Source: Takakia lepidozioides
Taxonomy: Eukaryota; Streptophyta; Takakiopsida; Takakiales; Takakiaceae
Reading direction: 5' to 3'
DNA length: 64,000 bases
Assembly (NCBI GenBank): GCA_030704615.1
Contig: CM060734.1
Span: 7,254,001 to 7,318,000, forward strand
Of this stretch, positions 1 to 11,391 are shown in pieces. Every line of letters begins with the position of its first letter. Positions within the stretch are counted from its first letter, which is position 1. The notes beneath the pieces were generated by a model that had not been told where the DNA came from, made no database searches, and saw only the letters and a list, made by a program, of their open reading frames with translations. A program made the translations under genes and the position numbers.

Positions 1-22
1 CGCTGAGGGTGTAAGCCATTCC

Positions 23-267
23 ATGCCATTGTACTTGTGGGACATGATGGAGGAGATGTATGGAGCTACCAAGGGGCCATGTAGGTACTCTGGAGCTGTG
101 GGCACCATCGAGCTTGATGACTTCATACAGGAGTTTGACAGTTGGTGTGATTTGCAGCAAATGCGCAATCCACAACTGTTTACGCCCTTTATGGCGTGGA
201 AGGGGCTGTTCCAACACCTTGAGGGGCTGCCCATGGATGATTACCATGAATTTAGGCGGGGACATGA
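23..267 (+). pseudogene. gag N-terminal fragment, retrotransposon copy A
   Basis: Part of the capsid-like gag of the methyltransferase-carrying Ty3/gypsy family. It matches the gag start of copy B (11,392-11,768) nearly residue for residue, including WDDM/WDMM, YGATKGP, GTIELDDFIQEFDSW and FMAWKGL, and continues into PMDDYHEFRRGHD as at 17,782. The frame is open from the window edge. After residue GHD the sequence switches abruptly to a different gypsy family, so several hundred bases of gag are missing before the zinc knuckles at about 1,990. The 5' end lies outside the window. Family membership is seen directly; the gag role is inferred from its position upstream of zinc knuckles and protease. 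Confidence 0.75.
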
Positions 268-1335
268 TTTGAAGGGCATACCTTCCAACATCTGTCAACA
301 CCGAATTGAATTGGAAGTTGATACGAAACCAGTTCGTCAGAATCTTCAACCGTTACAGAATGAACCCCAACTATACAGCTAAAGTTTGGGAAGAAATCAA
401 GAAATTACTGGATGGAATATTCATATACCCAGTAGAGACACCACAATGGTTATCACCCATTGTGATAGTACCCAAGAAGAATGGTAAATTACGAGTATGT
501 GTGGACTACCGCAAATTAAGCGCAGGAACCAAGAAAGACCCATTTCCACTACCTTTCACAGAGATAGTGTTGGACACAATAGCAGGACATGAGATGTACT
601 CACTCATGGATGGGTTCAGTTGGTACAATCAGGTACAAATGGCAGAAGAAGACCGAGAAAAGACCGCATTCATTACTAAATGGGGAGCCTACGCTTACAA
701 AGTCATGTCATTTGGACTTTGCAACGCACTAGCCACGTTTCAGCAAGCAGTATCTGAGATATTCGAGAGTTATCTCAATGATTTTATGCAGGTATTCTTG
801 GATGATTTATGTGTCTTTGGACAGATATCCAAACACCTGGCACAGTTAAAACTTTGCCTACAAGCCTGCAGAGACAATGGAGTAAGTCTCAATCCGGAAA
901 AATGTACATTTTGTGTGAATTCAGGATTACGGTTGGGACACATTGTGTGCCAACAGGGAATTCTGGTAGATTTGAAGAAGGTGGATGTTATCCAGAAAAT
1001 ACCACCACCAGAAAATCCCAAGAAACTCAAGAGATTTCTGGGGTAGACAAGCTATTACAGAAGGTACATGGCCAAATATGCTCACAGAGCGGCACCAGTC
1101 TATAGACTGCTGAAGAAAGATGCCGAATACCGATGGTCTCCAGCTTGCCAGGAATCATTTGATTCACTAAAAAGGGCACTCACAGCAGCACCAATTCTAA
1201 TAAATCCAAGATTGGATTTACCATTTCATGTACATAGTGATGCATCAGGCATTGCTTTGGGGGCAGTTTTGGCCCAGAATATGATATGCACAATAGATTC
1301 ACCAATCTATTATGCAAGCAGATTGCTGACTATTA
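268..1335 (+). pseudogene. Ty3/gypsy (second family) reverse transcriptase-RNase H fragment
   Basis: Starts with GIPSNICQHRIELEVD and continues through the finger region (VVIVPKKNGKLRVCVDYRKL), palm (MSFGLCNALATFQQ) and the catalytic motif, here FLDD instead of YxDD near 793-806. It then runs past an in-frame TAG at 1,044-1,046 (FLG stop TSYYRRY) into the RNase H start (HSDASGIALGAVL). Homology stops in YYASRLL near 1,330. The same family is present on the minus strand at 43,770-46,745. The sequence is inserted in, or replaces, part of gag of copy A; neither LTR is recognisable here. Reverse transcriptase identity is certain from motifs. The piece is non-functional because both termini are missing. 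Confidence 0.85.
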
Positions 1336-1932
1336 TGAGATTATGCACATTCCCACTATCTCACGTTCTCTCATAATGCACATTCTCTCCATCTCACAAT
1401 CACTTTACACAGAGATGCTTGGAATAGCATGGCTTTACTTCAGAGTCATCACATCATAGCATAAATACACAGTGAATCACTCTGATTCCACTGGATACAC
1501 ACTGATCACTGACACCTTCTAAGTTGCGTGCATCCCTTTTATACTATGCTCAAAAGAGCCGTTACAGCCTGCAGTCGTTAATGACCGTTGCCTAACTGCC
1601 TACGCAACCTAAAGGGTTTGCCCATGGTCGTGGTCGTGAGTCGTGGTTGTGTGCCATAGTGGTACACGGTCCACGGCCCTTCACTACTTCTTCTATTAGT
1701 AAAGCCTATGCTACCGTGGCCGTGTGATATCGTGGTTCACGGCCCACGGCTGCTACCCTACCCGCTGCTGTTCCTCGTGGTAGTGTGTTCCGCTGCTGCT
1801 AAGTGCCGAGCACTTAGCCTTTTCTGCTTTGTGGCCGGGTAGTGTGAAGTAAATCATTACCCGCCATATACCGTCGTGGCTTCAGCTGTCTTGCCCTCGT
1901 GGTACTGACACTTAGCCGTTATCAGGGCTCAG
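1336..1932. other. non-coding stretch between gypsy fragment and gag
   Basis: No gene seen. The second half is rich in CCGTGG/CCACGG and CGTGGT words and could be an LTR or UTR remnant of the upstream gypsy fragment. I could not match it to another sequence in the window. Confidence 0.4.
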
Positions 1933-3741
1933 ATGAAGCCTAGGGAAGGCCAGAGAGGATTTCAGATCCAGAGGTCTCTCCCTTCATTCTCAAGTCAACA
2001 ACAGACGAGTGTGTCATGTTGGGATTGTGGAGGACCCCATGTCAAGAAGGATTGCCCGAAGAGAGGCAAAGGACCAACACAGGCACAGCCTACACAATTA
2101 CAGTGTGGGCATTGTGGCAAGTATGGGCATGAGGAGGCCCATTGTTATGACTTGCACCCTGAGCTACGGCCACGCCAGTTCCAAGGGAACAATGGTGGCC
2201 GAGGACGAGGCAATGTAGTTCAGAGAGGTAGATGAGGCAGAGGTCGTGGTGGAGGTCGTAACCAAAACCAAGGAGCACAGGGTCAGGATCAAGGTCATGA
2301 CCAAGGCATGGTGGATAGACTTGCCCAGCTAGAGCAACGTCTTGCTGCCATGGCCACTACTCATGTTGCGCCAGCTCCAAGGCCTGAGGTTCAAGCTCCA
2401 TCTGCACAACCTCCTATGCCTAGGGAAGACCAGATTGATATGGGCTTCATGTGTGGAGCCGCACTTGCAGGGCCATTGCAAGTGGACTCTACAGCTGTTG
2501 TTACTCGAGCAGCAACTCGAGCTCATGAGCCAAAGGGAATGGATGTGGATTTTGATCCACAAAGGGGGGAAGCAAGTCGACAAACAAGGCTTCCACAGTC
2601 TTTTACATTGGCTAAGACAGTGCCAACTACGCCATCGATGGCACCTGCTCGCTCTACGTCAGAGGTGGAGCCACGAGTGTCATTGAGGAGAGTTGGTGTG
2701 GCTCGGGAAATGCTAGTGGGTGATGCTGCAAAGCAAGGTGCAGCCAGTACGTTGTTGGGGGCGGCTACAGCAATTTGTCAAACTCCATTATTTTCTGCAA
2801 TGCCGGAGATTCGGCCAGCTGCTGTGTTCAGACTAGCAGCTAGACTTTGTGAGAGTGGTGATGCATCGGCACTATCTGCGGAGATAATAGATAAGGTGCA
2901 GTCTATGGATGCCCTAGATTCGAGGGTGAAGACAGCCACAACTGCGCCATGGCAAGCGGCAGCTGCAAGGTTGCAAGAGCTGCAAGCTAGGTCAGCCATT
3001 GAGCGCAACATGGTGACTCCTGGAGTAGTCCTGGTGGACAATCAGGATGGAGTGTTTCAATTGAGTGGTCCAGCCGGGAGGAGGTATAGGCCACTGCAAG
3101 TCTTGTTGGATTCGGGTGCACAGCCATTGATGTTGGGGAGAGCAGTAATTGCAGGCTTGGGCCTTACAGAGGCGGATTTGGAGCCTTGCCCTTTCCAAAT
3201 TCAAACATTTTTGCGTGGTTCAGAGAAGGCGCGAGGGATCACACGCCATGAGCTCTTCATCCGATTGCAGCCAGATCATCATACGGACGGCTCAGTCATG
3301 AGAGCCAAAGCCATTGTTACAGACGCGATGTCATACGATGTGCTTGTTGGTGGGGCGGTGTTGTACCCCATGGGATTTACTCTGGACTTTTGGGAGGAAA
3401 CGGCATCCTACAGGCCGGAGTGGCAATCAGGGGATGGCCGACGTGCACTACTCCTAGTGCGGTTTGTTGGGAATATAGTGGTGGATCATAGGAACATGAT
3501 GCCCACATTGGCTGCATTCTCAGGGGTGGTGGCTCGGGGTGGTGAGCTCTTGGAGGCCAATAGCCATGCAGATGATAGGCCACCATCTGATGAGGAGTAC
3601 AAACAACTGGCATACAAGGTTGAGTTGCTTCCTCATGTGCCTGTTCATATTCCACTGTGGGGTACGGTTGGGAATTTGCAGCAAGTAGCAGGGCGAGTGT
3701 GTGCACCAAGCATGGCAGGAGGCCTTTCCATTGATGAGTGA
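1933..3741 (+). pseudogene. gag zinc knuckles, linker and aspartic protease, copy A
   Basis: Gag resumes with two nucleic-acid-binding zinc knuckles, CWDCGGPHVKKDC (CX2CX3HX4C) and CGHCGKYGHEEAHC (CX2CX4HX4C). A TGA at 2,233 follows. A 477-codon frame from 2,308 then holds a Gln/Ala/Pro-rich linker and a retropepsin-like domain with the active-site motif LLDSGAQPLMLG near 3,103-3,140, and downstream VLVGGAVLYPMGFTLDFW. The protease would cleave the polyprotein. The frame is lost at about 3,690, where two extra bases relative to copy B shift it out of the methyltransferase frame. Copies B and C have the same order, so this was one polyprotein. Confidence 0.8.
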
Positions 3742-4864
3742 GGGGAGTTCAGTGATATCACCTGGACCTCCTCAGTTAGCTCATTTGGACACAGTGCCCA
3801 TTACCTGGCAGCCACCTGACTCAGGGATTTGTTTGCTAGACCTGTTTGGAGGCACGAGCTCTGGGCTTACAAGAGTGTTGCAAGCTGGGATTAAAGTACG
3901 AAAGTACTTGTATGTGGAGAAGGATGAGATAGCTCAGCGTATTTCTATGCGCCACGTTGCCTTGCTCACACACCAGTATCCTGAGTTGCTGCCTCTCTCA
4001 GCAATTCAAGGGTACCAAAAGGCCTTGCCAGCAGACATTACCTTGTTGGGGGCAGATGATTTGGGCCGGCATGGTGCAATTGACTTGGTGATGGCTGGAT
4101 GGCCTTGCTAAGGACACTCTCCCGCAGATCATGGGAATGACTTGCATGATGTAAGGTCGCATTTGTTTTGGGAGATGTTACGAGTGTTGCGTGACTTGCA
4201 GGTGAGGCAAGTGCAACCTCGGGCCAAGGTTATGGCTAGTGTGCATCAGGTGCGGTCTTGGATTGGACCAGCTATATTATTGGATGCAGCTGCAGTGGGT
4301 TCACGGGCACATAGGCCTAGGTTGTGGTGGACCAATCTTGCACCACCAGAGTTGCTTAAGAGAGCCTATGATTCCATTCAACGGCCACCCAACCTCACGG
4401 TTGAGGGCATTTTGGACCAAGGGAGGCAACCACAGAGAGTGCGATATGATGACCATCCACCTTTGGCGGTGGTCAATCGAGTGGGGCAACCACGTGCGGC
4501 CTTGCCTACACTCATGAGTTTTCCCTCGTCTCATGCTTTTCGAGACAATGGTCCAGGGTTGATTTGGGACAATGCGCTACAACAATTGGTGGAGCCTAGT
4601 GCGGATGAGCGAGAGCGGGCAATGGGGTTTGCCACGGGCACTACAGCTATGCCAGCTTTGTCAGAGGCATCACTACGTCAGGTGTTGGGTCAGGCAATGG
4701 ATCTCAATTGCTTGACTGGCTTGTGCATGGCTGAGCAACGGAGATTGCAAGCATTGGTGGCTATTTCTGCACTTCCATTGGATATTACACCCTCTCTGCC
4801 AACCGGGACGGTGGAGGCAGTGAGTGGGGGCGAGCACAAGATCATGGAGTGCAAACACCCATGA
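3701..4864 (+). pseudogene. retrotransposon-borne cytosine-5 DNA methyltransferase, copy A
   Basis: SAM-binding motif I is LLDLFGGTSSGLTRVL (about 3,832). Then come a YLYVEKDE acidic site (motif II-like) and motif IV AGWPC with the catalytic cysteine codon at 4,106-4,108. The next codon is TAA where copy C has CAA. Downstream are SRAHRPRLWWTNL (motif VIII region), RERAMGFATGTT (motif IX-like) and a final helix resembling motif X. The ENV motif VI present in copies B and C is deleted here. The reaction would be methyl transfer to cytosine C5. The overall pattern (LFxGxxTGL, HRxRxxWxN, ERxxGF) is closest by eye to DNMT3/DRM. It lies between protease and reverse transcriptase in the same element. 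Inactive because of the stop and the deletion. Confidence 0.85.
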
Positions 4865-5761
4865 CAGATGTGGGATGAGATGCAGAAAGAGAGAGTCATT
4901 GGATCTCTCAAGGAATATGAGGAGTGGAGAGAGCCGTACATGGAGGATCAGTTGGAGGCCAAGGTGGCTAAGGCTCTTGAAGAGGTTGATGATGTTTCTT
5001 TGCGGAGGATGTTCTCAAGGTGGCTATGGTGGAGCAAGTGGAGGCTACGCCACAGTCAGGGTGGGCAGACAAGGCCCAAGAGGTTGCTATCTAGCAATCA
5101 AAGTATACGTCTCCTACCTCCAAGCCTGGTGTACCCAAGGTTGCAGTCACTGAGGACAATTGGGAACCAGATGTTGGACCTACAGTCACCGGAGGAGAGA
5201 GACGGAGGATCCGGCGATTTCTAAAGGCTTACAGAAATTGCTTTGCCTTCGGTTTGAAGGATTTGGGCGGTTTGAAGGGCCAGGAGATTCGTATTGATTT
5301 GCCAATTTTAGTGACATGCCAATTTTTCGAAGGCCCTACAGGTATAGTGACATGGAGAGGTCATTGATCCAGTCACGGACTATGGAGTTGTTCGAAGCTG
5401 GATTGGTGGAGTTGTCAAGCGGTGAGTATGCCTCAGCAACGGTGATGCTAGCTCATAAGGATATCTATGGCAATTGGACAGAAAGAAGGATGTGTGGGGG
5501 CTATCGTCCTGTGAACCGTCAGACTAACGATAGATATGCCATGCCAACTCCAGAGGAAATCTTTGATGCCACTGGGCATGCGAAGGTGTTTAGCACATTG
5601 GACTTACGATTGGGTTATCACCAGTTGCCAATCAAAGAGACTGACAAGCAAAAGACGTCATTATGTGGGAATGATTGTTTGTACTAATGGCGCTTCCTAC
5701 CATTTGGGTTGAAGAATGCTCCTGCAGAGTTTCAGAGGGTCATGGATAAGATTCTTGCAGG
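4865..5761 (+). pseudogene. linker and 5' half of reverse transcriptase, copy A
   Basis: A charged linker (4,868-5,224, frame-broken) leads into the reverse transcriptase: MPIFRRPYRYSDMERSLI, then YGNWTERRMCGGYRPVNRQT, FSTLDLRLGYHQLPIKE and FLPFGLKNAPAEFQRVMDKILAG. A stop precedes WRFLPFG. The domain is cut at codon GCA GG (5,761) by the 19.3-kb insertion and continues at 25,038 with LDFVWCYIDD. Joining the two halves after removing the insertion and one target duplication keeps the frame. Confidence 0.85.
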
Positions 5762-6131
5762 TGTCAAGTTAAATAAACACAGTGTGAAACTAACTAGAAT
5801 AAAGCTAGTTATTTGTATTTAACACTTGGATTTAGTCCAAGTGTTAAGTCAGGTGTCAAATTTAGTTTGACACCTGAACCGTCTTATCTTCACGAGAGCG
5901 TCAGTCGTGCGGCTCATCTCTCTCGAGTTGAGTCTGCACGACCGAGCTCCTTCATCGTTCAGAATCTGAGTGTGCTTATGAAGGGATGATAGGTTGTTGT
6001 GGGGTGGAGTCCCCATAGCTTGGGGTGCCCCTGGCTTGACTACTATTTTTAAAGAGTGATGGTGTTGGATTTCATGTTTCTTGTGTGAATAGTGTGTTCT
6101 TAGTTTTCTATCACTCGAGAGAGATGAGCCG
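5762..6131. repeat. foldback element, arm 2 truncated, at left edge of insertion
   Basis: Arm 1 (5,762-5,936) runs to CTCTCTCGAGT. A loop follows. Only the first ~20 bases of arm 2 (ACTCGAGAGAGATGAGCC, about 6,112-6,130) remain before unrelated sequence. Same subfamily as 24,609-24,947, and a diverged relative of the complete 480-bp copy at 17,298-17,777. Arm 1 contains nested short palindromes (CACTTGGA...TCCAAGTG, GTGTCAAA...TTTGACAC). Confidence 0.75.
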
Positions 6132-6877
6132 ATCTAGTTTTCTAGTGCTAAGCTAGATATGATGTTTTTGTTTTTAAGCACTATTAGAATATAGCTTGGT
6201 CACGGGGAGCCTGCGGTTAGACTGGCTATGTGTGCCGAGTGGAGCAGAATAGGAAGGCGGAAACCATTTGAAGTGTTGCTGGGGATGCCCGTTTGTTTGA
6301 GGCTGGTGGAAGCATTCGCAGGGGTTGCCTACACATTCTCATTTTGGAGTATGCGCTATAGGTAATCCTGTTGCGGTGGGGGAATGCTTGTGCGTGAGCC
6401 TGTGAGCCCAGTCAGGCTCACGCCACGTCAGCAAGGTTTCCCACGTGCAAGACCTAATTCCGCGGATGCCACCTATTTCCACGGAACTGTAGGCGACTAC
6501 CACGCCCCAGATTTGCCAACATTAATTTCCAAGAAGTCTCATCCCTCATCCAAATCTTAGTCGGATGAGAAATCACGGGTGGTTTGTGGATGATTTTTGT
6601 CCACGGGCACAGGATATTTCAGAGAGTACAATGTCATGTTGCGTAATGAACACGAAGGAGAATGAGTTTGTTCTGACGAAGTTCCATCCCCCTAATTCAC
6701 ATCCACTTTTCATTGATAGACGTTCTCCAAACAAACACCAGGAAATCCCTAAAGCGTCTTTGCGGTTTATGAAAAAATATGGTGCAGAACAGGTTGGCAA
6801 GACTTACAATGCAAGACACGAAACGAAGAACAACAAGGCCAACAACCATACAAAATACAAAAAACAGTCCTAAAAAA
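6132..6877. other. no gene recognised
   Basis: Reading frames here are short and show no motif I know. There is a mildly CACG-rich stretch near 6,430-6,500. Nothing else supported. Confidence 0.4.
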
Positions 6878-7236
6878 AGAATGCTTTCATTTCTTAAATC
6901 AAGGTTGCGTCAACGCAAGGTTGATTTGCATCACCCCCCAGGGAGGAAAAAAAAAAAATCAAAAAATCAAAAAATGATGCTTTCATTTCTCAAATCAAGG
7001 TTGCGTCAACGCAAGGTTGAATTGCGTCACTCCCCAAGGAGAATATATATATATATATATTCAAAAAATGATGCTTTCATTCTCAAATCAAGGTTGTGTC
7101 AACGCGAAGGTTGATTTGCATCACTCCCCCCAAGGAGAAAGAAAAAGAAAAAATCAAAAAATCAAAAAATGATGCTTTCATTTCTCAAATCAAGGTTGCG
7201 TCAACGCAAGGTTGATTTGCATCACCCCCAGGGAGA
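6878..7236. repeat. tandem repeat with near-palindromic core, 4 units
   Basis: Four units of about 95 bp. Each begins near ATGCTTTCATTTCTCAAATC and holds the core CAAGGTTGCGTCAACGCAAG (TTGCGT/ACGCAA around a CA centre), then GTTGATTTGCATCACCCCC and an A-rich tail. Cores lie near 6,901, 6,999, 7,089 and 7,191. One tail carries an (AT)n run at 7,043-7,060. No coding potential supported. Confidence 0.8.
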
Positions 7237-7391
7237 AATAAAATATAAAAAATAAAATGAAATCGTATGTCTGTCGGTGTATGTCACGTCATCAATCGTG
7301 TTGTGCGTGCGTCTACCATTTGTTGCATTCGTTCCTCAAACTCATTTGTTCATTTGCGAACACATCAAGTCACATTCAAATGAACATTCTC

Positions 7392-7637
7392 GGAAATCAA
7401 CCTTGTGTTAATACAAAGTTGATTTCGAGAACTTCAAATCAACCTCATGTTAACACAAGGTTGATATCAGTTCTAGGAAATCAACCTCGTGTTAATACAA
7501 GGTTCATTTTAAGTTCTTTGAAATCAACCTCGTGTTAATATAAGGTTGATTTCAGTTCTAGGAAATCAACCTCGTGTTAATACAAAGTTCATTTCAAGTT
7601 CTCTGAAATCAACCTCGTGTTGACACAAGGTTGATCT
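7392..7637. repeat. palindromic tandem repeat, 6 units
   Basis: Six copies, spaced about 42 bp, of a 34-bp palindrome. Left arm GAAATCAACCTYGTGTTAA; right arm reads back as its complement (TTAAYACAAGGTTGATTTC). Spacers are AGTTCT-like. Units start near 7,392, 7,436, 7,477, 7,519, 7,561 and 7,604. The outer arms resemble those of the adjacent 6,878-7,236 array, suggesting related origin. Confidence 0.8.
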
Positions 7638-10135
7638 CTGCGGACGCCCTAAACCCTTAACCCATCTCACCTTCAGATGGTGAAATCCCACGGTTATAGG
7701 CCCACCATCTTTGTGGTGACGTGGCACAACCTTGGGTGGGTTCATGCCACATCAGCACCAGCACCACGTCAACGTTGTGAGCGTAGGCTCACGCCACATC
7801 ACCATTGTGTGAGCGTACGCTCACACGCTCACACGCCAGGCTCACACGGTAGCGTCGTTGCTTGCGGTGGGGTCCTTGGTGTCAAAAGCAGGCTGCTGCG
7901 GTGGTGGGAGGATCAGCGTGGCCGCGGCGGATGGTTTTGCTGCAGAGCTCGTGATTCCCAAACGAGGGGATCAGCGTGATGGAATTCCAGCAAGGCAAGT
8001 GGGTTGTATCCACCCGTCGTTGCTTCCGGTATCATGCTTGCATCTCCCAGCACTAAGGGATGAGTGGCCGAGCTGTTGGGAGGGGGAAGCTTAGCGAGAA
8101 CCACATTGGCGTGATTGTAGAAGTTGGCGAGGTGGAGCAGGTCCGTTCAGACTGTGGATGTGCGGGCCGAACTTGACCAATCGATCAATGACAAGGGATG
8201 GAGGCTTATTGCACCATTGGAGACTCGCTTGTCATGTACAGGGAGAGGTAGTCGGTAGTGGCGAGGAGGTCGTATGCTTTCTTTACTTCTCCTTGCACCG
8301 CGGTCCCGGAGGCCATCTCCATGACGAACGCCATGTTGCCTTTCAAGAGCGCGATGCCATCGGTCGCAGGGTGTAGTAGTTCGATTTTGAGGATCCCATA
8401 CCACATCTTGTTTCTATGTTTTGTGAATGGCGTGATTGGATTGTACAAGACAGTTCCCAGGGGGCGGCTATGTCTTCATACCTGACTGCATGAGCTTCTG
8501 CTGGTGTGAATGTGGCTGCTAGGTGCTTTTACTGTAGGAATCCGAAGCATTTGAGCCTGATTCCAGGCCTAATCGCTGGTCTCGCATGTGCGTGGGCGGC
8601 TATGTCTTCATACCTGATTGCATGAGACCACATGAGACCCCCTGCTTGATACTCTGCATAGAAAAGGGTCTTGAATGCAAAGGTGCCCGACCAAGGAAGC
8701 CAGCCAGTTGGGTTAACAACTGCTCTCAAATGTACCGTGCGAGAATCTAATTTCCAGGGTCGCTCCATATACGTTGGGAACTGGTATGAATTCTTTTGTG
8801 AGATGGGTTGTTCCACCGAAGGTAAAGCGCTGGCAGGAAAAACCCCTATTTGATTTGGATGTATTCTACCCTGGGCCGCATATGTGTTTTGTTGGCGGAT
8901 CAAACCAGTCTCGGCCAAGATGGTGCATGTTTCAAACATTGCGGCTGCATGAATTGACGGTGCCATAGATTGTACAATCTTGGTAAAACCAACGGAAGAA
9001 GCAGCATACGTGGTCTTGGGAAATGATCAATGCACTGGTCTGATCCAGAAATTTCCCTTCCTGCATTATCGACATCAGTTCTGCCCAATAACCAAGCGAG
9101 TGTAGCTGTGGCACTTTGAACGTCAATTGAAAGGCTTGTAAGCTGGAATCTGATGCGGCTTGAAGAATCTGACCGTGGAGGGGTCAGATAAAAGGGAGCA
9201 GGGAAGGATGACAATTTAGGCATTAATGTGGTGTCATCTGAAACTGCCGGTCCCTTGAAGACAGAAGGGGCCCAGCTCACTACACGATCTGCTCGGCCTA
9301 TGTTAACAATCTAGAACTTGAGGGCAGCCTATGTCAATTCCATGTAAAGGCTTACACAATTAGTGATAGCGGATCTGTTGCTGCCACCTTGAAAAATCAG
9401 CACGCATGAAGGGCTGTAAGCGTTCTTGATCAAGTTATTAAGCTCTGGTGCTTTCCGGGGTTGCATTGTAAGTGCTCCTGCTTTTGTTGGGAATATTGGT
9501 GCAAAGGATTAAGGCTCGACATAGCCATAGGTCTCGGCTGGAGATGACAGCATCTGCGGATAGCAGTTCGGTGGGAGCTAGGAGGTAAGAAGCTGCAAGA
9601 TGGAGTGGAGGCGAAGGATCGAAGCTCGGGAGTCGGCATAGCTACGGATCTCGACTGGAGGAGAGCAGGTCACTGTGAACCAAGAGCTGTTGTGGTGCAT
9701 TTGTAAACACAATTGAAATCCTGGGAAATATAGGTCACGCTACCAGGGAGTCTGTGGTGAGAACTACATGAACACGTTTGGAACCTATTAAGATAACGTG
9801 GGAACAATGTTTAATGGCGAGAACGTTTTGGTGTTAAAAAATTTATTTAAAAAAAAAATAAAAAATAAAAATAAAAAACCTTTTTGATCTAATTTCAATT
9901 ATTTAGAGCCTAATTGGTCATATCTTTGTCAAATGGACTCTGTTTGACTCAGTTTTTGGGGGGATAGCTGCAGAAAGGGGAAATCTACCTATCTAGACCC
10001 GGTTTTAATTTTTTGGACTCTGCTAAAAATCTATGGAATTTTTTGAGTGTGAGTGTGCTATGAAAGATCCACAATTCTGTTTCTAGAACCTATTGTGGTC
10101 TACATGAGAGACAAATATGGGGATGTCCTCCTTGT
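7638..10135. other. 2.5 kb with only weak coding signals
   Basis: On the minus strand, frames at 8,206-8,448, 8,529-8,966 and 8,932-9,126 read like broken pieces of a protein (for example YWAELMSIMQEGKFLDQTSA and LDSRTVHLRAVVNPTGWLPW). A short block (SHAIRYEDIAA) recurs near 8,480 and 8,600. I do not recognise the family. An A-rich run lies at 9,838-9,880. Could be a decayed host gene or an element; not decidable from sequence alone. Confidence 0.3.
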
Positions 10136-10871
10136 ATGGCTGGGGGAAATGAGGACGTAATTGAAAGACAGGTCTCTTCTCTTAGCCTGTGCACACAAGG
10201 GGACAAGATTTATGTTTCTCAAGGAACTCAGACTGATTTGAGTGGAGACCAGTTGGACGAGTTGATTGCATACTGGGAGTCAGGCATTAGCAGTAGACAA
10301 CAAACTGCTGTAGTTGGCGTTGATGGCCTCAATATTGCTTTGGACAGTCAGAACTCTGTTGGAGCCAGCAGTTTTGCAGCTGTAGGTGAAATACCAAAGT
10401 GGGTGAAAGCTAGGCTTGGAACACAGCCAAAGACAGCCCCGGGGACCAAGGTGTTCAGCCACAAGGCCGTGGTGTACTGGAGCAGAGGAGCAGGAGCTAC
10501 ACAAGTTTGTGCAATCAGACATGGTTGTAGCCGGACACGCTCTGCACAAGGCAACCACCAGCGATGACAAGTTTGTTCTGCTTGAAGAAGATGCAATCAT
10601 TCGCAATGAGGACACCCGCAACCATCTCAAAGCTTTCGAGTTGAGAGACTGTCAGACCCTACCTTTATTTTCTTTAGTGTTCAGTGAGCGGGAGATAGGG
10701 GAGTATTGCTTTGTCTCTACCTGGCAGAAAGAGGAGGAGGGTTGGTTAGAGCGAGCTACTGTAGCTTGGGACAAGGTTAGTGGCAGGTTTCTGGACATAG
10801 ATATACCTCCTACACCTTACCATCATGCAGAGCGAGGCACTTTGAGAGAAGTCTGGCAGTTGATAGCATAG
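10136..10871 (+). pseudogene. unknown protein, two overlapping frames
   Basis: A frame from 10,136 (MAGGNEDVIERQ..., including VSQGTQTDLSGDQLDELIAYW) passes near 10,480 into a second frame reading EEQELHKFVQSDMVVAGHAL and ending GTLREVWQLIA with TAG at 10,869. Together about 240 residues if a single indel is allowed. Composition is protein-like, and the C-terminal half has a plausible mixed alpha/beta pattern with SEREIGEYCFVSTW. It lies 520 bp upstream of gag of copy B in the same orientation. It may be a 5' accessory frame of the retrotransposon or an unrelated gene. No family recognised. Confidence 0.35.
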
Positions 10872-11391
10872 ATCAGGATTAGATCTTGCTTGGTCGGGCT
10901 TCTATTCTTCCCCTCCCTCTCTTTACCATTTTCATTACTTTGTACTTGTAGTTGCCAAAGCCTCTCTTGGTGGAGGCCAGTCAGTCTGGGGTTTTGGGCT
11001 GGGATATTCTGCAGGATCAGCATTGCAGATGGATTTTGGTGTGGGGGTGTTGATGTTTTGATTTCTTGTGTTTGGATCCCCCCCAACACCTGCATGCTTG
11101 ACTGTGCGCCATGTTGGTTTTGTGTGGGCGCTTGCTTTCATAGGGATTAGGCCGGATTTGATCACCGATCAATCCTAGAGTATGCTGTCGGTGGTGAGGC
11201 TGGAGTGATGACCAGCAAGACCACCAGTGTTTCTTCTATGGTGAGACTGGGTTGATGACCAGCCAACCATAGGAGTTCTTGCGGTGGATGCAGGTGCAGG
11301 TGCCCTGAGCCACTGGGATATGACCCTTAAACTGCAACAGGTGCCCACCCGTGTCACTATTAGAATTAGTAATAGAGCCTTATAGTGTCAC
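10872..11391. other. leader region upstream of gag, copy B
   Basis: No frame supported. Two imperfect direct repeats of GGTGAGRCTGG...TGATGACCAGC occur around 11,192-11,265. A primer binding site was looked for and not found. Confidence 0.35.

Noticed and set aside
8529-9126. Possible polycystin-like membrane protein fragment on the minus strand
   Set aside because: The resemblance (a WID/FLDQT-like stretch) is too weak and the frames are broken; left as unassigned.
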